A stretch of 64,000 nucleotides of DNA from JBGPTK01 sp963797765 (GCA_963797765.1 CAWCQU010000001.1:248001-312000); one strand, 5' to 3'. Numbered from the stretch's first letter, positions 9,159 to 19,773 are shown. Numbers and translations: made by a program. Notes: generated by a model not told the origin, from the letters alone.

Positions 9159-12100
9159 TCAGAAGCTAAATCGCGCCTGAAACTCGATCACGCGTCCGGA
9201 AAGTCCGTCCGCGGGGCGGCCGAAGCTGCCGGTATTAATAATGTCCGTCGGAGCGCTGGCCGGAGCGAGAGACTCCAGATTCAGGATGTTGAAAGCATTG
9301 AAGAAATTGGCCCGGACCTCGAGCCTCGAGGCGTCGCCCAAGAAGTGAGATTCGGGCAAGGCGAAGATCTTGCCAAAAGAGAGGTCGAGGCCAGTATAGC
9401 CCGGTCCCGTGAAAATGTTGCGGCAGCGGCAGCCCGGCCCCTTGGTGGTGGTGTTAAATTCGGTTGCCGGACTGGGGAAGATGCCGTTGATCCACTGCTG
9501 CTTGGAAGGATTGGAAATCGCCCCGCCGTTATAAGCAAAAGGAAGATCGGGGCAATAGCCATCGCCGTTGCGATCGTTGTTTGTATCGCAAGATCCGATC
9601 AGCGCCGAGAATGGAAATCCGGTGTGCTTGTCCAGGATTCCCCCTAGGGTCCAGCCGCCGAGCATGGTCCCGACGAAACCTTTGCTTTGCCGGAACATCG
9701 GCAACTCCCAGTAGCCAGAGAGCATCCAGTTTTGCCGCACATCGTAATCAGAACTGGCTTTCTGGATGGCCTGATTGGAGGGGTCCGTCTGCTGGAAACC
9801 GATTTCGTAGGAGGAGGTATCGATGGAGTGGCTGTAAGTGTAGAGCGATGAGAGCGTCAAGCCGTGAGCGAAACGGTAGGTCACCTGGAAGATCCCGGCA
9901 TCAAAACTGGCGTTGACGTCCGGCAAGGGGAAGAAGATTCTGCCGAAGCGGTTGTTGCCAACGAGGACGTTGGCGGGACAAGCGGGATTCGCTGGGCCGC
10001 AGGGCGTGCCATTCGCGCTGCTATGTTGCACGCCATCCATAACACCGTCGAAAGTGTCGCCCGGATTGAGGCGGTTCAAATCGATGGTCCTTGCCAATTT
10101 GCGGCTGCGGCTGCCCTGGTAACCGAACGTGGCCTGGAGATTTTTCACGGGCTCCACTTGAGTCTGGAGCGAGTAAACGTAGACATAGGGAGTTGGTTCG
10201 TTGGCCAGCGCTCCGAACAGATCGACTTTGGTTATCGAAGTACACGCTGGGTTGCCGCATAACGCGCCGTCCGGGGCCAGCCCGAACGAGAGATTTGGAT
10301 TCGCGGGATAACTATTGGCCTGCGCGCTGCTGCCGATCGCGTATTGAATATTCGATCCGGGTGGCGGGCCGACGATCTTGCCGGGATCGAAGAAGCAACA
10401 AGTGGAGACTTGCGCGAAGTACGGAGTATTCTGGCGCACGTTATCGTACTCGATGCCAAAGGGCCGGTTGTAAAGAATGCCGAACCCGCCGCGGAGCACG
10501 ATCCTCTGCCCCAAAACATTCGGAGAATAAGCGAAACCAATGCGCGGGCCAAAGTTCTTCTTATCGGAGTTGTAGAGCTGATTCACCTGTTGGACGGTGC
10601 CATTGAGATAACCGAGAGAGCCAGGAAGATAGTTACTCAGACGATTTTGTGTTTCCGTGACGGACGGGAAATATTCCCAGCGCAGGCCGAAATTTACTGT
10701 CAGGTTCGAGCGAAGCTTCCAATCATCCTGGACGAACAAGGAGTAAGCCGCGGTCCGGAAGTAGCGTTGTCCATCGGGAAGACCGCCATTCTGCGGGTTT
10801 ACGGCCACGCCTTCGAAGAAGCAGCAAGCATCATTGGCGAAATTCAGAAGGCCGCGGAATTGGTAATTGGGACGCTCGGCGCCGCTTTCATTGTTGTTAT
10901 TCTGTTCGCGGCTGATCTCCACGCCGAATTTCAGCGCGTGGCTTCCATGGACCCAGTTTACGGTATCGCGAAACGCGACTGTGTTTTGCGCCAGTTTTCC
11001 CGGCGTGGTGCCGGATTGCGCGATTCCCATCAGCGTGCCGATGTCCCCCAAGCCGCCGGCATCAAAATCGAACAAGCGGATTTGGGGGATGCCGTAATTC
11101 GTGTTGCCCTGTGGCTGGAGTTGGTTAAACGCAAAGCGGGTGAAATTAATGCGCGCTTCATTCAACAGAGTAGCGCCCAGTGTGCGCGTCCATCCGATGG
11201 TGGCCACAAAATTATGCGGAGCCAGATCCACATCCTCCAGGGGCCGGTTTCCGCCATTCAAATTATCCAGGCGGGTGAAATAGGTGCTGAAGAAGAACGT
11301 GTTTTTACCCTGCGTGTAATCCACACGGCCATTAAACTGATCGGCTGTTGTTGAATTGGGGATGCGCAGATCGTAGATGCCCCAGTCCGTAGTCCCGTCT
11401 GGCCCATTGCCGATTGCCTGGCCGATGCCCGTACCCGGTTGATACCACATTCCCACGGGATGGAAATTCGGATCGGCCGGACTGGTAATCAGGGAACAAC
11501 AATCCATTTCGCTGGTGGTGGTGGAGATGCGCGGGGCGATGCCCGGCATCGCAAAAATTTTAGCCGCCAGGCTGCCTGGATTCACCTTTTGGACGTACTG
11601 GCGAAAGGAAGGAGTCTCCAGCTTTACGTCGCGACTCGTGCTGGTATTGCTTTGCCGCAAACCTTCATATGAGAAAAAGAAAAAGAGTTTGTCGCGCAGG
11701 ATGGGCCCGCCAAAGCTGCCCGCGAAGTCGCGATATTTCTGGTCGTTGCGTGTGGGGCAGTGAGAGGCCGTGATCGTAAAAGTGCCGCCTTCGCAGGAAA
11801 TCGTATTCAGGGGAACGTTGGTGGGGCCGTAGAATTTGTTGAAAGCGTTCAGACCCTTGTCGTTGAACTTGATCAGGCCGCTTCCGTGATAGGCGTTTGT
11901 GCCGCTTTTCGAGATCACCTTCACCTGGGCTCCGGAGTTGCGGCCATCCTCGGCGTTGTAGGAAGCTGAACTGACCACCATTTGCTGGACGGATTCCTGG
12001 TTCGGGGTAATCACGGCAGCGCCGCCTGAATCCAAGCTGTCGATACTCACGCCGTCCAGCAAGTAATTGTTGGCGGAAACGCGCTGGCCGTTGGCCACAA

Positions 12101-12686
12101 CCTGCACCTGATTTTCGGTTTGGAAGATCTGGTTGTTGGAACCGCCGGGCCCGACCTGCTGGGGCAGGGCAAATGAATTTCCATTGCCCTGGCGGGCCGC
12201 GTCGCCGAAAACGCCCGGCGTCAAGCGGATCAACTCAAATGGATCGCGGCCGAATTGAGGGAGCGTCAGAACCTCCTGGGATCCGATCGTATTGGATACA
12301 CTCGCGTCCTCGGTCTGCAAGCCGGCCGCGGAAGCCACAACAGTCGTGGATTGCGTCACCACGCCGAGTTCAAGGTTGATATCCACTCCATGTGGCTGTT
12401 CGGCTTCGACGATGATGTTCTTGGTGATCGAAAGCTTAAAGCCGGGAGCTTCGACGTTGATGGTGTAAATGCCGGGTGGCAATGCATTGACGCGATAATA
12501 GCCCTGATCGCTGGTCACCGTGTCATGCTTCACGCCGGTCTCCTGATTGGTCACCGTGACTTTCGCGCCGGCCACCGCGCCGCTCCTGGGATCCATAACC
12601 GTGCCCTGGAGGCTGGCTTTGAACTGAGCATAGGCAGGGATTGCACACAGAGCCAGAACAAAAAGAAGAAGAGTATTCCTACGCAC
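9159..12686 (-). CDS. TonB-dependent receptor with carboxypeptidase-regulatory domain (Oar-like)
   Basis: This is a 1175-residue outer-membrane protein. It has a signal peptide (RRNTLLLFVLALCAIPAYAQ). A carboxypeptidase-regulatory-like beta domain follows at about residues 25-110 (SLQGTVMDPRSGAVAGAKVTV...NALPPGIYTINVEAPGF). The plug region contains ANNYLLDGVSIDS, and a long beta-barrel ends in an aromatic C-terminus (FQARFSF), as expected for barrel assembly. I prefer GTG 12686 because AAGGAGA lies 6 bases upstream. An in-frame ATG at 12731 has no such site. Members import large or complex ligands using TonB energy. The substrate is unknown, and in Acidobacteriota these are often numerous. 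It lies downstream of, and on the same strand as, a TPR kinase. Confidence 0.92.
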   Translation of the reverse strand: MRRNTLLLFVLALCAIPAYAQFKASLQGTVMDPRSGAVAGAKVTVTNQETGVKHDTVTSDQGYYRVNALPPGIYTINVEAPGFKLSITKNIIVEAEQPHGVDINLELGVVTQSTTVVASAAGLQTEDASVSNTIGSQEVLTLPQFGRDPFELIRLTPGVFGDAARQGNGNSFALPQQVGPGGSNNQIFQTENQVQVVANGQRVSANNYLLDGVSIDSLDSGGAAVITPNQESVQQMVVSSASYNAEDGRNSGAQVKVISKSGTNAYHGSGLIKFNDKGLNAFNKFYGPTNVPLNTISCEGGTFTITASHCPTRNDQKYRDFAGSFGGPILRDKLFFFFSYEGLRQSNTSTSRDVKLETPSFRQYVQKVNPGSLAAKIFAMPGIAPRISTTTSEMDCCSLITSPADPNFHPVGMWYQPGTGIGQAIGNGPDGTTDWGIYDLRIPNSTTADQFNGRVDYTQGKNTFFFSTYFTRLDNLNGGNRPLEDVDLAPHNFVATIGWTRTLGATLLNEARINFTRFAFNQLQPQGNTNYGIPQIRLFDFDAGGLGDIGTLMGIAQSGTTPGKLAQNTVAFRDTVNWVHGSHALKFGVEISREQNNNNESGAERPNYQFRGLLNFANDACCFFEGVAVNPQNGGLPDGQRYFRTAAYSLFVQDDWKLRSNLTVNFGLRWEYFPSVTETQNRLSNYLPGSLGYLNGTVQQVNQLYNSDKKNFGPRIGFAYSPNVLGQRIVLRGGFGILYNRPFGIEYDNVRQNTPYFAQVSTCCFFDPGKIVGPPPGSNIQYAIGSSAQANSYPANPNLSFGLAPDGALCGNPACTSITKVDLFGALANEPTPYVYVYSLQTQVEPVKNLQATFGYQGSRSRKLARTIDLNRLNPGDTFDGVMDGVQHSSANGTPCGPANPACPANVLVGNNRFGRIFFPLPDVNASFDAGIFQVTYRFAHGLTLSSLYTYSHSIDTSSYEIGFQQTDPSNQAIQKASSDYDVRQNWMLSGYWELPMFRQSKGFVGTMLGGWTLGGILDKHTGFPFSALIGSCDTNNDRNGDGYCPDLPFAYNGGAISNPSKQQWINGIFPSPATEFNTTTKGPGCRCRNIFTGPGYTGLDLSFGKIFALPESHFLGDASRLEVRANFFNAFNILNLESLAPASAPTDIINTGSFGRPADGLSGRVIEFQARFSF

Positions 12687-12917
12687 GGTTGTTCTCCTTG
12701 AATTCGGATTCGCAAAAGCGAATTGAATCACTCGACGGATTTCGCGTTTCTTGTCATCTTGAAAAACCCACCCCGGTTGAGCTTCTATATGGCGCGAGCC
12801 GCGCCGGAAGGAATGAAGCTATCGGACTGCGTGGCAGCATCTCAGCCCGTGATGTTTACTGTCTGTACTATATTGCACACCTGGCTGCGGGAAGATGATT
12901 CATCGAAGGGCGCTCAA

Positions 12918-15851
12918 TTAGGGTTGCTGGTGGAAGCGATGGGCGGGACTGGTGAGTTGAGGAAGTTTTGCAGGCCTTGAATCCTGCGCGATCCATTCCT
13001 TTCCTCGCGGAGTTTCGCGAAACCGGGTCGTCCCGGACACGGGAGCGGAATTTCCAACCGGCGGGGAAAGGGAGCCGGACGCACGCAACCGCTGGACAGC
13101 GTCAAGATAGATTTTCAGACCTGGATCAGGGTGGGACCAATACTTGAGAAAAGTCTGCAGGTGATTTTTTGCGCGGTCGAGCTGGCCGATTTTTTGATAC
13201 AGCACCCCCAAGTCGTAATGGATATTCACGACATGATGAAATCCGGGCGCATCGTAGCTGAACGCGCGTTCGTTTGACCGGGACAAAACTTGCTCGTAAT
13301 TCGCGATGGCTTCCTCGTTTTTTTCCGCAGCCGCTTCGATGGATGCAAGAGTTTCCAGCGCAAGAGTTGATTTCTCGTATTCCACCGCCATTTTCGCCGC
13401 TTCCACGGCTGCCTGCGCGTTTCCCTGGGAAAGCTGCAATTCCGCCTGCAGCAAATATTGAAACGACCGGAGGCGTGGAGCCTGTTTCTCCCCGGCCAGT
13501 GCCTCCAATTTACTAAGCATTTTCTGCGCATCGTCAGTGCGGTGGCCGCGGGCGGAAAGAATTCCCAATAGCATGATGTGGGCGGGATCGACGGCGCGGG
13601 CTTCGATCTGCGAAATTTCCTGCTGGAATTGCTGCGCCGAGCCTTCTTCCAGGGAAAGCGCGGCGAGCGTAAGCCGGTCTTTCACTCCGGCAAATGAATT
13701 GCCGCGCGATTCGGCAACCACGATGCCCGCTTCCAATTGCGCGCGCGCTTCACGGAATTGGCCGGTGGCCAGATCAAGATCGGCAAGCGAAGCATGACCT
13801 TCGGCCTCCGTATCTCCCCCGGCTTTCACCATTTTTTCGAAGGTCTGGCGCGCCAAAGCTAAATCGCCGCTGGCTAGATATGCCCGGCCAAGATTGGACA
13901 GGCCCTCGAAATCCGCGGGGTGGTCATGTAGCACTTGCTTGGCGAGCTCCAGCGAATTGGCGGTGTCTCCCTTTAGAAAGCTGAACATGGACAAATTGCT
14001 GCGCGCCGAACTGCTATCGGGCTGCAGGTGCATCGCTTTTTCCGCCTCGCTATACGCGGCCGCGAAATCGAATTTCCCGGCGTAGCAGAGCCCCAGATTC
14101 ATATAGGCCGAAGGGTTTTCCGGCTGAAGTTCGCTAAGCACTTGGAAATGTCCGCAGGATTCGTCGAAATTTCCGATGCTCATATTGTAATCGCCCAGGA
14201 TTTTTGCCCGCTCGCTCTCGGTCACGTGATCCGCGAGCAGGGAAGCGGCATGCATTTCCTGTACGGCGCGCTCGGAGTCATAGAGGTTGGTGTAGGCCAC
14301 GCCCAAATAATCATGTGCCATGGCGAACTGCGGATCTTTTTCGAGCGCCTTCTGGAAGAATAAAATGGCGCCTTGCGGGTCGCTCGAAGCAAGGCGCTGC
14401 TTTCCAAGCGTGTAAAACGAGATGGCTTCGAGCGAAGGCGAAGTCACCTTGGCCAGCGAAAGGGAACTGGCGTGCACGGTGCTCAGCGATTCGCCAAGTC
14501 CGTTGCGAATTTCTTGCGCGACAGTATCGAGCGCGGCGGGTACCTGGTTTGCGCTGGCAGCCGTCTGTTGCGTGCTCACCAGAGCTTTGCCCTCCGGGCC
14601 GAGCGCCCGCGCCACTACGATGTACCCATCCCCAATCTTGCTGATGGAACCGATCAGCAAAGCCTGCAAATCTTCGCGCTGGCAGATTTCCAATCCCACG
14701 CGCTCGTCGATCCTGGCATCGGCGGGCTTCTCCATGCGTTGCAGTACGTCGGGCACGCGGCTGTGTGGATACACGCTCAAACGATGCGATTGTTCCAGCG
14801 AGATTGCGAGCAATTCGGCCACGGTTTGGTCGAAAACCGGCTCGCCGGTGCGATTATCGAATTCGCCGATCAGGACGGTTTCGCGAACGCCGGGGGTGGC
14901 GTGCGAGCGCCAGGTGCGGACGCCGAACCATCCGCCGATCACGAGCGCCACGAGCAACGCGGCCAGCAGGATTCTATTTCTCCGGGTGTGGCGATTCGAC
15001 CTGCCCGCCACCAGCAGCGGAAGCGAAATGCTCAAGCGCTCCTGATCGACCAGCAATTCCTTTGCGGATTGGTAGCGGTGCGCGGGATCTTTGTCCAGGG
15101 CTTTCAGGATGATGCTTTCGAGTCCCGGCGAAACCCGGGGATTCAATTCGCGGGGATGGCGCGGCGCGCGATTCAGAATTTCGTCGATCAGCCGCGGCAC
15201 CTGGGTTTCGGGAAACGGCCGCTGGCCAGTGGACATTTCATAAAGCACCGCGCCGGCAGCCCAGATATCACTGCGTGCGTCCACCGTTTCGCCGCGCAAT
15301 TGTTCGGGCGACATGTAAGGAATCGTGCCGGCCGCGGCAGGCTCGGCCATGCTCGCCGTCATATTGGGATCGGTTCCCGGCAATAACACTCGCGCCAGGC
15401 CGAAATCGAGAATTTTCACCTGGCCTTTGGGAGTCACCATGATGTTGCTGGGCTTCAAATCGCGATGAACCACGCCCTGTTCGTGCGCGGCTTCGAGTGC
15501 CGCCGCGATTTGCATGCCCACCGACGCCACTTCTTTTTCAGGCAATGGGCCATCTTTCAAGCGGTCGGAAAGCGTGGTTCCAGTGATGTATTCCATCACC
15601 ACGAAATCGATGTCGTCCTGAATATCGAAATCGTGCACGGTGGCGATGTTGGGATGATTCAGCTTGGAGAGGGCCAGTGCCTCGGTGCGAAATCGCTTGC
15701 GCGAGGCATCACTGGCCAATTGGCCCGCGGGCAGCACCTTTAGCGCGACATCGCGATGCAGCCGCTCGTCATTCGCGCGGTAGACCACACCCATGCCGCC
15801 GGCACCGATCTGCTCAGTGATTCGATAGTGGCCTAGGATTTGGCCAATCAT
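12918..15851 (-). CDS. Ser/Thr protein kinase with C-terminal TPR array
   Basis: This is a 977-residue membrane-anchored kinase. The N-terminal PknB-like kinase domain (about 8-265) has the glycine loop IGAGGMGVVYRA, the VAIK-type lysine ALKVLP, the catalytic loop VVHRDLKPSNIMV, DFGLARV and the activation-end motif TIPYMSPEQLRG. One membrane helix (about 295-315, ILLAALLVALVIGGWFGV) follows. A TolB-like segment (LIGEFDNRTGEPVFDQTVAELL) leads to many TPR-type helix pairs from about 500 on (GAILFFQKALEKDPQFAMAHDYLG and others). The TPR part is probably extracytoplasmic and senses or binds a partner. The layout is common in Acidobacteriota. The substrate is unknown. Confidence 0.92.
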   Translation of the reverse strand: MIGQILGHYRITEQIGAGGMGVVYRANDERLHRDVALKVLPAGQLASDASRKRFRTEALALSKLNHPNIATVHDFDIQDDIDFVVMEYITGTTLSDRLKDGPLPEKEVASVGMQIAAALEAAHEQGVVHRDLKPSNIMVTPKGQVKILDFGLARVLLPGTDPNMTASMAEPAAAGTIPYMSPEQLRGETVDARSDIWAAGAVLYEMSTGQRPFPETQVPRLIDEILNRAPRHPRELNPRVSPGLESIILKALDKDPAHRYQSAKELLVDQERLSISLPLLVAGRSNRHTRRNRILLAALLVALVIGGWFGVRTWRSHATPGVRETVLIGEFDNRTGEPVFDQTVAELLAISLEQSHRLSVYPHSRVPDVLQRMEKPADARIDERVGLEICQREDLQALLIGSISKIGDGYIVVARALGPEGKALVSTQQTAASANQVPAALDTVAQEIRNGLGESLSTVHASSLSLAKVTSPSLEAISFYTLGKQRLASSDPQGAILFFQKALEKDPQFAMAHDYLGVAYTNLYDSERAVQEMHAASLLADHVTESERAKILGDYNMSIGNFDESCGHFQVLSELQPENPSAYMNLGLCYAGKFDFAAAYSEAEKAMHLQPDSSSARSNLSMFSFLKGDTANSLELAKQVLHDHPADFEGLSNLGRAYLASGDLALARQTFEKMVKAGGDTEAEGHASLADLDLATGQFREARAQLEAGIVVAESRGNSFAGVKDRLTLAALSLEEGSAQQFQQEISQIEARAVDPAHIMLLGILSARGHRTDDAQKMLSKLEALAGEKQAPRLRSFQYLLQAELQLSQGNAQAAVEAAKMAVEYEKSTLALETLASIEAAAEKNEEAIANYEQVLSRSNERAFSYDAPGFHHVVNIHYDLGVLYQKIGQLDRAKNHLQTFLKYWSHPDPGLKIYLDAVQRLRASGSLSPPVGNSAPVSGTTRFRETPRGKEWIAQDSRPAKLPQLTSPAHRFHQQP

Positions 15852-15955
15852 CAGAAGGTGATTCGATACAAGCCGCTCATCTTAGGATGCGCTCAAGGGC
15901 AAGTCAAACAAGCCACCTTTGGAGTGTTATCTGAAGTTGAAATTATCCTTGGTTT

Positions 15956-16024
15956 TTAGGGGGTCGGAGCTTTCAGCTCCGACATAAGCTCTCGAGACAA
16001 AAGTGGGCTTTTAGCCCCTGAAGC
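15956..16024. repeat. dispersed palindromic element, family R1, copy 1
   Basis: TTAGGGGGTCGGAGCTT is followed by AGCTCCGACA, forming a stem of about 10 base pairs. A variable spacer and a second short stem (GGGCTTTTAGCCC, then CTGAAGC) follow. Near-identical elements lie at 33556-33622 and 46737-46803. All three are between genes. The element fills the gap between the kinase gene and the oxidoreductase remnant. Confidence 0.75.
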
Positions 16025-16106
16025 ACGGCGCAGAAGAGTGAGATCCCGCATACCATCTAACAACCACAACACTTCTGTTTTCGCGGAGAAACATTCGCGC
16101 AAATTG

Positions 16107-16655
16107 TTACGCGCGAAGGTCCTCGGAGCGAATCGGAAGGCGCCGGACGCGGACTCCGGTGGCGGCGAACACGGCGTTGGCAACGGCAGGCATCACCGGA
16201 GGAACGCAGTGCTCGCCGAATCCGCTGGGGGGAGCGGTACTGGGGACAACGTGAAATTCCATCACGGGAACATCTCCCATTTTCATCACGGGAAAATCCA
16301 GATAATTGCTTTGCTCCGCGGCGCCGTTGCGGAAAGTGATTTGGCTTTTTAGCGCTGCGGTAAGTCCCCAGGTGATCGCGCTTTCGGCTTGGCCTTCCAG
16401 GCCCAGCGGATTCAGGACGAGACCGCAATCCATCACGCAAACAATGCGATGAACGCGAACATCTCCTTGGTCGCCCACCGAAACCTCAGCCACCTGCGCG
16501 ATGTAGGATTCGCCAAAGTAAGTGTTGCAGCCGATTCCGCGGCCGTATCTGCGGCCCTGCTGCACTTTTTGCAGGGGCTTCGACCAGCCTGATTTTTCTC
16601 CCGCCACTTGCAGCACTTGGGACAGCCGGGAGCGATCGATCGGCTGGTCAGGCAT
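16107..16655 (-). pseudogene. C-terminal remnant of a xanthine dehydrogenase-family molybdopterin-binding subunit
   Basis: The 182 residues match only the C-terminal end of molybdopterin-binding subunits of the xanthine dehydrogenase / isoquinoline 1-oxidoreductase beta type, which are usually about 700-780 residues. Visible marks are VLQVAGEKSGWSKPL, GRGIGCNTYFGESYIAQVAEV, VHRIVCVMDCGLVLNPLGLEGQAES and PSGFGEHCVPPVMPAVANAVFAATGVR (quoted in part). The active-site Glu segment is degenerate-looking (GFGEHCVPP in place of G-x-GE-x-x-x-PP). Homology begins right at the first possible start, 13 bases after the stop of the VPS10 gene, so the front three quarters have been lost. The ATG has no strong ribosome-binding site. 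I read it as a deletion remnant. Translation from the upstream message cannot be excluded. Confidence 0.7.
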
Positions 16656-16668
16656 CGGCGAACTCGTT

Positions 16669-19600
16669 TCACTCGATCAGATTGCCACGAAGATCAACCC
16701 CGATTGCGGGCATTCCGTTCGCTTTCAGCCGTGAATTGAATGCAGGCACTTCAACGTCCAGGATGTGTTTCAAGGAAGCAAGCGCCTGGTCGAGTTCCGT
16801 GGAGACTTCCTTGAAAACCTGGTAGTCCTGCTCGGTGGGTCCGTAATCGCCTTGGACGTAGTTCTGCAAGACCGCCATCCGGTTATTCAACCGCAATTCA
16901 TAGATCAATGTCTGGTCATCGAATCCTGTAAATCGAGGCTCGTACAACGTTTGCAGCAGTCTGTCGAGCTCGCCGTTTAATTTGCGGGCGCTTTCAACTA
17001 GTGCACTATCCGCACCGGCTTTTTGCGAAGCGGATTCGATCTGTTTTTGCGTTTTTTGAATTTCATTGATCGCGTCGTGGGCGGCGGAAACCTTGTCGCG
17101 CACGGCGATCAGCAGATTAAATTGCTTTTGATAATCTTCCTGCGTGGTGGGCAGCCGTGGATCTTTTTTGATCTGAAACGATTGAGTGCCTGCTCCATCG
17201 CCCGAGGCGAGCTTTACCTTGTAATCTCCGGGCACCGCTTCGGGGCCGCGCAGGCTGGCGCCGAAGACGTAGGTTCCGCTTTCGATGCCATGCGCATCGG
17301 GATAGCGCATGTCCCAAACGAAGCGATTTAATCCTGCCGCGGCGGAAACTGCCGCCTGGCCGCGCCCCGCTTTCGATGCGCTGCTGAATTTTTGAATCGT
17401 CTTGCCGCTCGAATCCTGAAATTCCAAAGTCACCGGCTGCGAGGCAGCTTCCGCCAGGTAGTAATAAACGATCACGCCTCCTGGCGGATTTTCGCCTACA
17501 CCGCCGCTGGGCCCAAAAAATCGCGCGTGACGCGTACGATAGGCCGCGCGCGGTGGAAACAGGTGAGCCTTGGATGCCTCCATTTCGGAAGTCATGTGTT
17601 GCAGGGGCGTCACGTCGTCCAGAATCCAGAACGCGCGGCCCTGCGTGGAAGCGATCAAATCGTTATCTCTTAAAGTGAGATCGGTAACGGGCACCACCGG
17701 CAGGTTGAGCTGCAAACTTTGCCAATTATCTCCATCGTCGAAGGAAACATAGATTCCCGTTTCCGTGCCTGCGTAGAGAAGTTCCTTTCGAACCGGGTCC
17801 TGGCGAATGGTGCGCACAAAAGTATCCGGGGCGATTCCGGCGGTCACCGCCTGCCAGGTTTTTCCGAAATCATGGGTGCGGTAAATGTAAGGACGGAAAT
17901 CGTCAAGCTGATAGCGGTTTGCGGCAACGTACGCGGTGGCGGCATCGTGCGAGGAAGCCTCGATGATATTCATCCGCGTCCATGGCTGCACTGCGGGAGG
18001 CGTGACGTCGGCCCAAGTCTTGCCTCCATCGCGAGTCAAATGCACCAAGCCATCGTCGGAGCCCGTCCAGATCACATTTTTATCCAACGGAGACGGGGCA
18101 ATCGTAAAAATCGTCGAGTAAATATCTTCCAGCCGGCCTTGTTCCTCCCGCGTTTTATCATTTCGCGTAAGGTCGCCGCTGATCGCTTGCCAGCTTTGTC
18201 CTCGATCGGCCGAGCGGAACAACACGTTCGAGCCTACGTAGATTGTTTCCGGCGCGGCAGGCGAAATGGCGATGGGATAGGTCCATTGAAAGCGATATTT
18301 CATTTCCGCGGCGGTGCGGCCGCCCGGGAAATCGGGCCAGGCGGAAATATTGCGAACGCTGCCGGTGCGGTGATCATATCGAGTGAGAATTCCCCAGAAA
18401 CTGCCAGCGTAGATGATGTCGGGATCTTTCGGATCGGGCTCCACGTAGCCGCTCTCACCGCCGCCCACTTCATACCAATCGGTCAGACCAATGCCTGGCC
18501 CGGAAGTGCGGCTGGCGATTCCCAGAGTGGTGTTGTCCTGCTGCGCGCCGTACACGTGGTAAGGAAATCCACTATCGGTGCTCACGGTATAGATCTGCGC
18601 GGTCGGCTGGTTCAGAACCGTGCTCCAGCTCTTGCCTCCGTTGAAGGTGACGATGGCGCCGCCGTCATTGCCGTTCACCATCCGCTGATTGTCATGCGGA
18701 TCGATCCAAAGATCGTGATAATCGCCGTGGGGCGTTTCGATATGCGAATACGTTTTGCCGCCATCCGTGGATTTCAAGAAATGCTTCGACGAAAAAACGT
18801 AGAGTGTATCCGCTTGCTGCGAATCGGCGAAAATGTGGCCGTAATAATATTGCCGCGAGCGCAATTCGAATTCGTCGTTCAATCGCTGCCAATTCTTGCC
18901 GGCATCATCGGAACGATAGATGCCGCCGTCTTCGGCCTCGACGGTGGCCCAGACGCGATTGGAATTGACGGGAGAAACCGTGATGCCAATCTTTCCTTTA
19001 TCGCCCTTGGGCAGTCCATCCTTCAGTTGAGTCCAGTGGTCGCCGCCATCCGTCGTTTTGTAAATTCCGCTGCCCGGTCCAACGCTATTGATTCCCCAGG
19101 GGGCGCGAAGAACTTGCCAGGTGGTGGCGTAAATGGTGAGCGGATCGTACGCATCCATCGAGAGATCGACCGCGCCGGTCTTGTCATTTATATATAGAAC
19201 CTTCTGCCACGTCTTGCCGCCATCGCGCGAGCGGAACACGCCTCGTTCTTCATTCGGGCCGTACGGATGGCCGACGGCGGCGACATAAACCACATCGGGA
19301 TTGCGCGGATCGACGCGGATCTTGCCGATTTGACTGGAGTCGCGAAGACCGGCGTTGGTCCATGTCTTGCCCGCATCAGTCGATTTGTAAACTCCGTCGC
19401 CATGAGAAATATTCGCGCGCAGGCAAGCCTCGCCCATGCCGACGTAAACAATTTTTGGATCGGATTCGGCTACCGCAATCGCTCCCACCGAGCCGGTTGT
19501 GAAATAGCGATCCGAGACCGGCATCCAGGTAATTCCGCCATCTTCCGTTTTCCACACGCCTCCGCCAGTCGCGCCCATATAGTAGACGAGTCGTTCGCTC

Positions 19601-19773
19601 GCGACACCGGCAACTGCAGTGACGCGTCCTCCGCGGTACGGACCGATGCTGCGCCAGTGCAGAGCTTTGAAATCGTTGGGCTTCGATTGAGCGCGGAGTG
19701 TAGAAATACCGGAAAAAACTATGACGGCTAGTAAATAGGCCGAGACAATTATTAACAGGCGACGCGATTTCAT
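16669..19773 (-). CDS. exported VPS10/BNR-repeat beta-propeller protein
   Basis: This is a 1034-residue exported protein. It has a signal peptide (RRLLIIVSAYLLAVIVFSGISTLRA, in part), then two beta-propellers built of sortilin/VPS10-like and BNR repeats with Asp-box motifs (KTEDGGITW, STDAGKTW, SRDGGKTW, TTDGGDHW, TRDGGKTW). The C-terminal 300 residues contain an Ig-like beta stretch and a helical region (RDKVSAAHDAINEIQKTQKQIES). The family is abundant in Acidobacteriota and Bacteroidota and is often annotated as glycosyl hydrolase or exo-sialidase. The catalytic residues of sialidases are not evident to me, so a binding or structural role is equally possible. Confidence 0.85.
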   Translation of the reverse strand: MKSRRLLIIVSAYLLAVIVFSGISTLRAQSKPNDFKALHWRSIGPYRGGRVTAVAGVASERLVYYMGATGGGVWKTEDGGITWMPVSDRYFTTGSVGAIAVAESDPKIVYVGMGEACLRANISHGDGVYKSTDAGKTWTNAGLRDSSQIGKIRVDPRNPDVVYVAAVGHPYGPNEERGVFRSRDGGKTWQKVLYINDKTGAVDLSMDAYDPLTIYATTWQVLRAPWGINSVGPGSGIYKTTDGGDHWTQLKDGLPKGDKGKIGITVSPVNSNRVWATVEAEDGGIYRSDDAGKNWQRLNDEFELRSRQYYYGHIFADSQQADTLYVFSSKHFLKSTDGGKTYSHIETPHGDYHDLWIDPHDNQRMVNGNDGGAIVTFNGGKSWSTVLNQPTAQIYTVSTDSGFPYHVYGAQQDNTTLGIASRTSGPGIGLTDWYEVGGGESGYVEPDPKDPDIIYAGSFWGILTRYDHRTGSVRNISAWPDFPGGRTAAEMKYRFQWTYPIAISPAAPETIYVGSNVLFRSADRGQSWQAISGDLTRNDKTREEQGRLEDIYSTIFTIAPSPLDKNVIWTGSDDGLVHLTRDGGKTWADVTPPAVQPWTRMNIIEASSHDAATAYVAANRYQLDDFRPYIYRTHDFGKTWQAVTAGIAPDTFVRTIRQDPVRKELLYAGTETGIYVSFDDGDNWQSLQLNLPVVPVTDLTLRDNDLIASTQGRAFWILDDVTPLQHMTSEMEASKAHLFPPRAAYRTRHARFFGPSGGVGENPPGGVIVYYYLAEAASQPVTLEFQDSSGKTIQKFSSASKAGRGQAAVSAAAGLNRFVWDMRYPDAHGIESGTYVFGASLRGPEAVPGDYKVKLASGDGAGTQSFQIKKDPRLPTTQEDYQKQFNLLIAVRDKVSAAHDAINEIQKTQKQIESASQKAGADSALVESARKLNGELDRLLQTLYEPRFTGFDDQTLIYELRLNNRMAVLQNYVQGDYGPTEQDYQVFKEVSTELDQALASLKHILDVEVPAFNSRLKANGMPAIGVDLRGNLIE

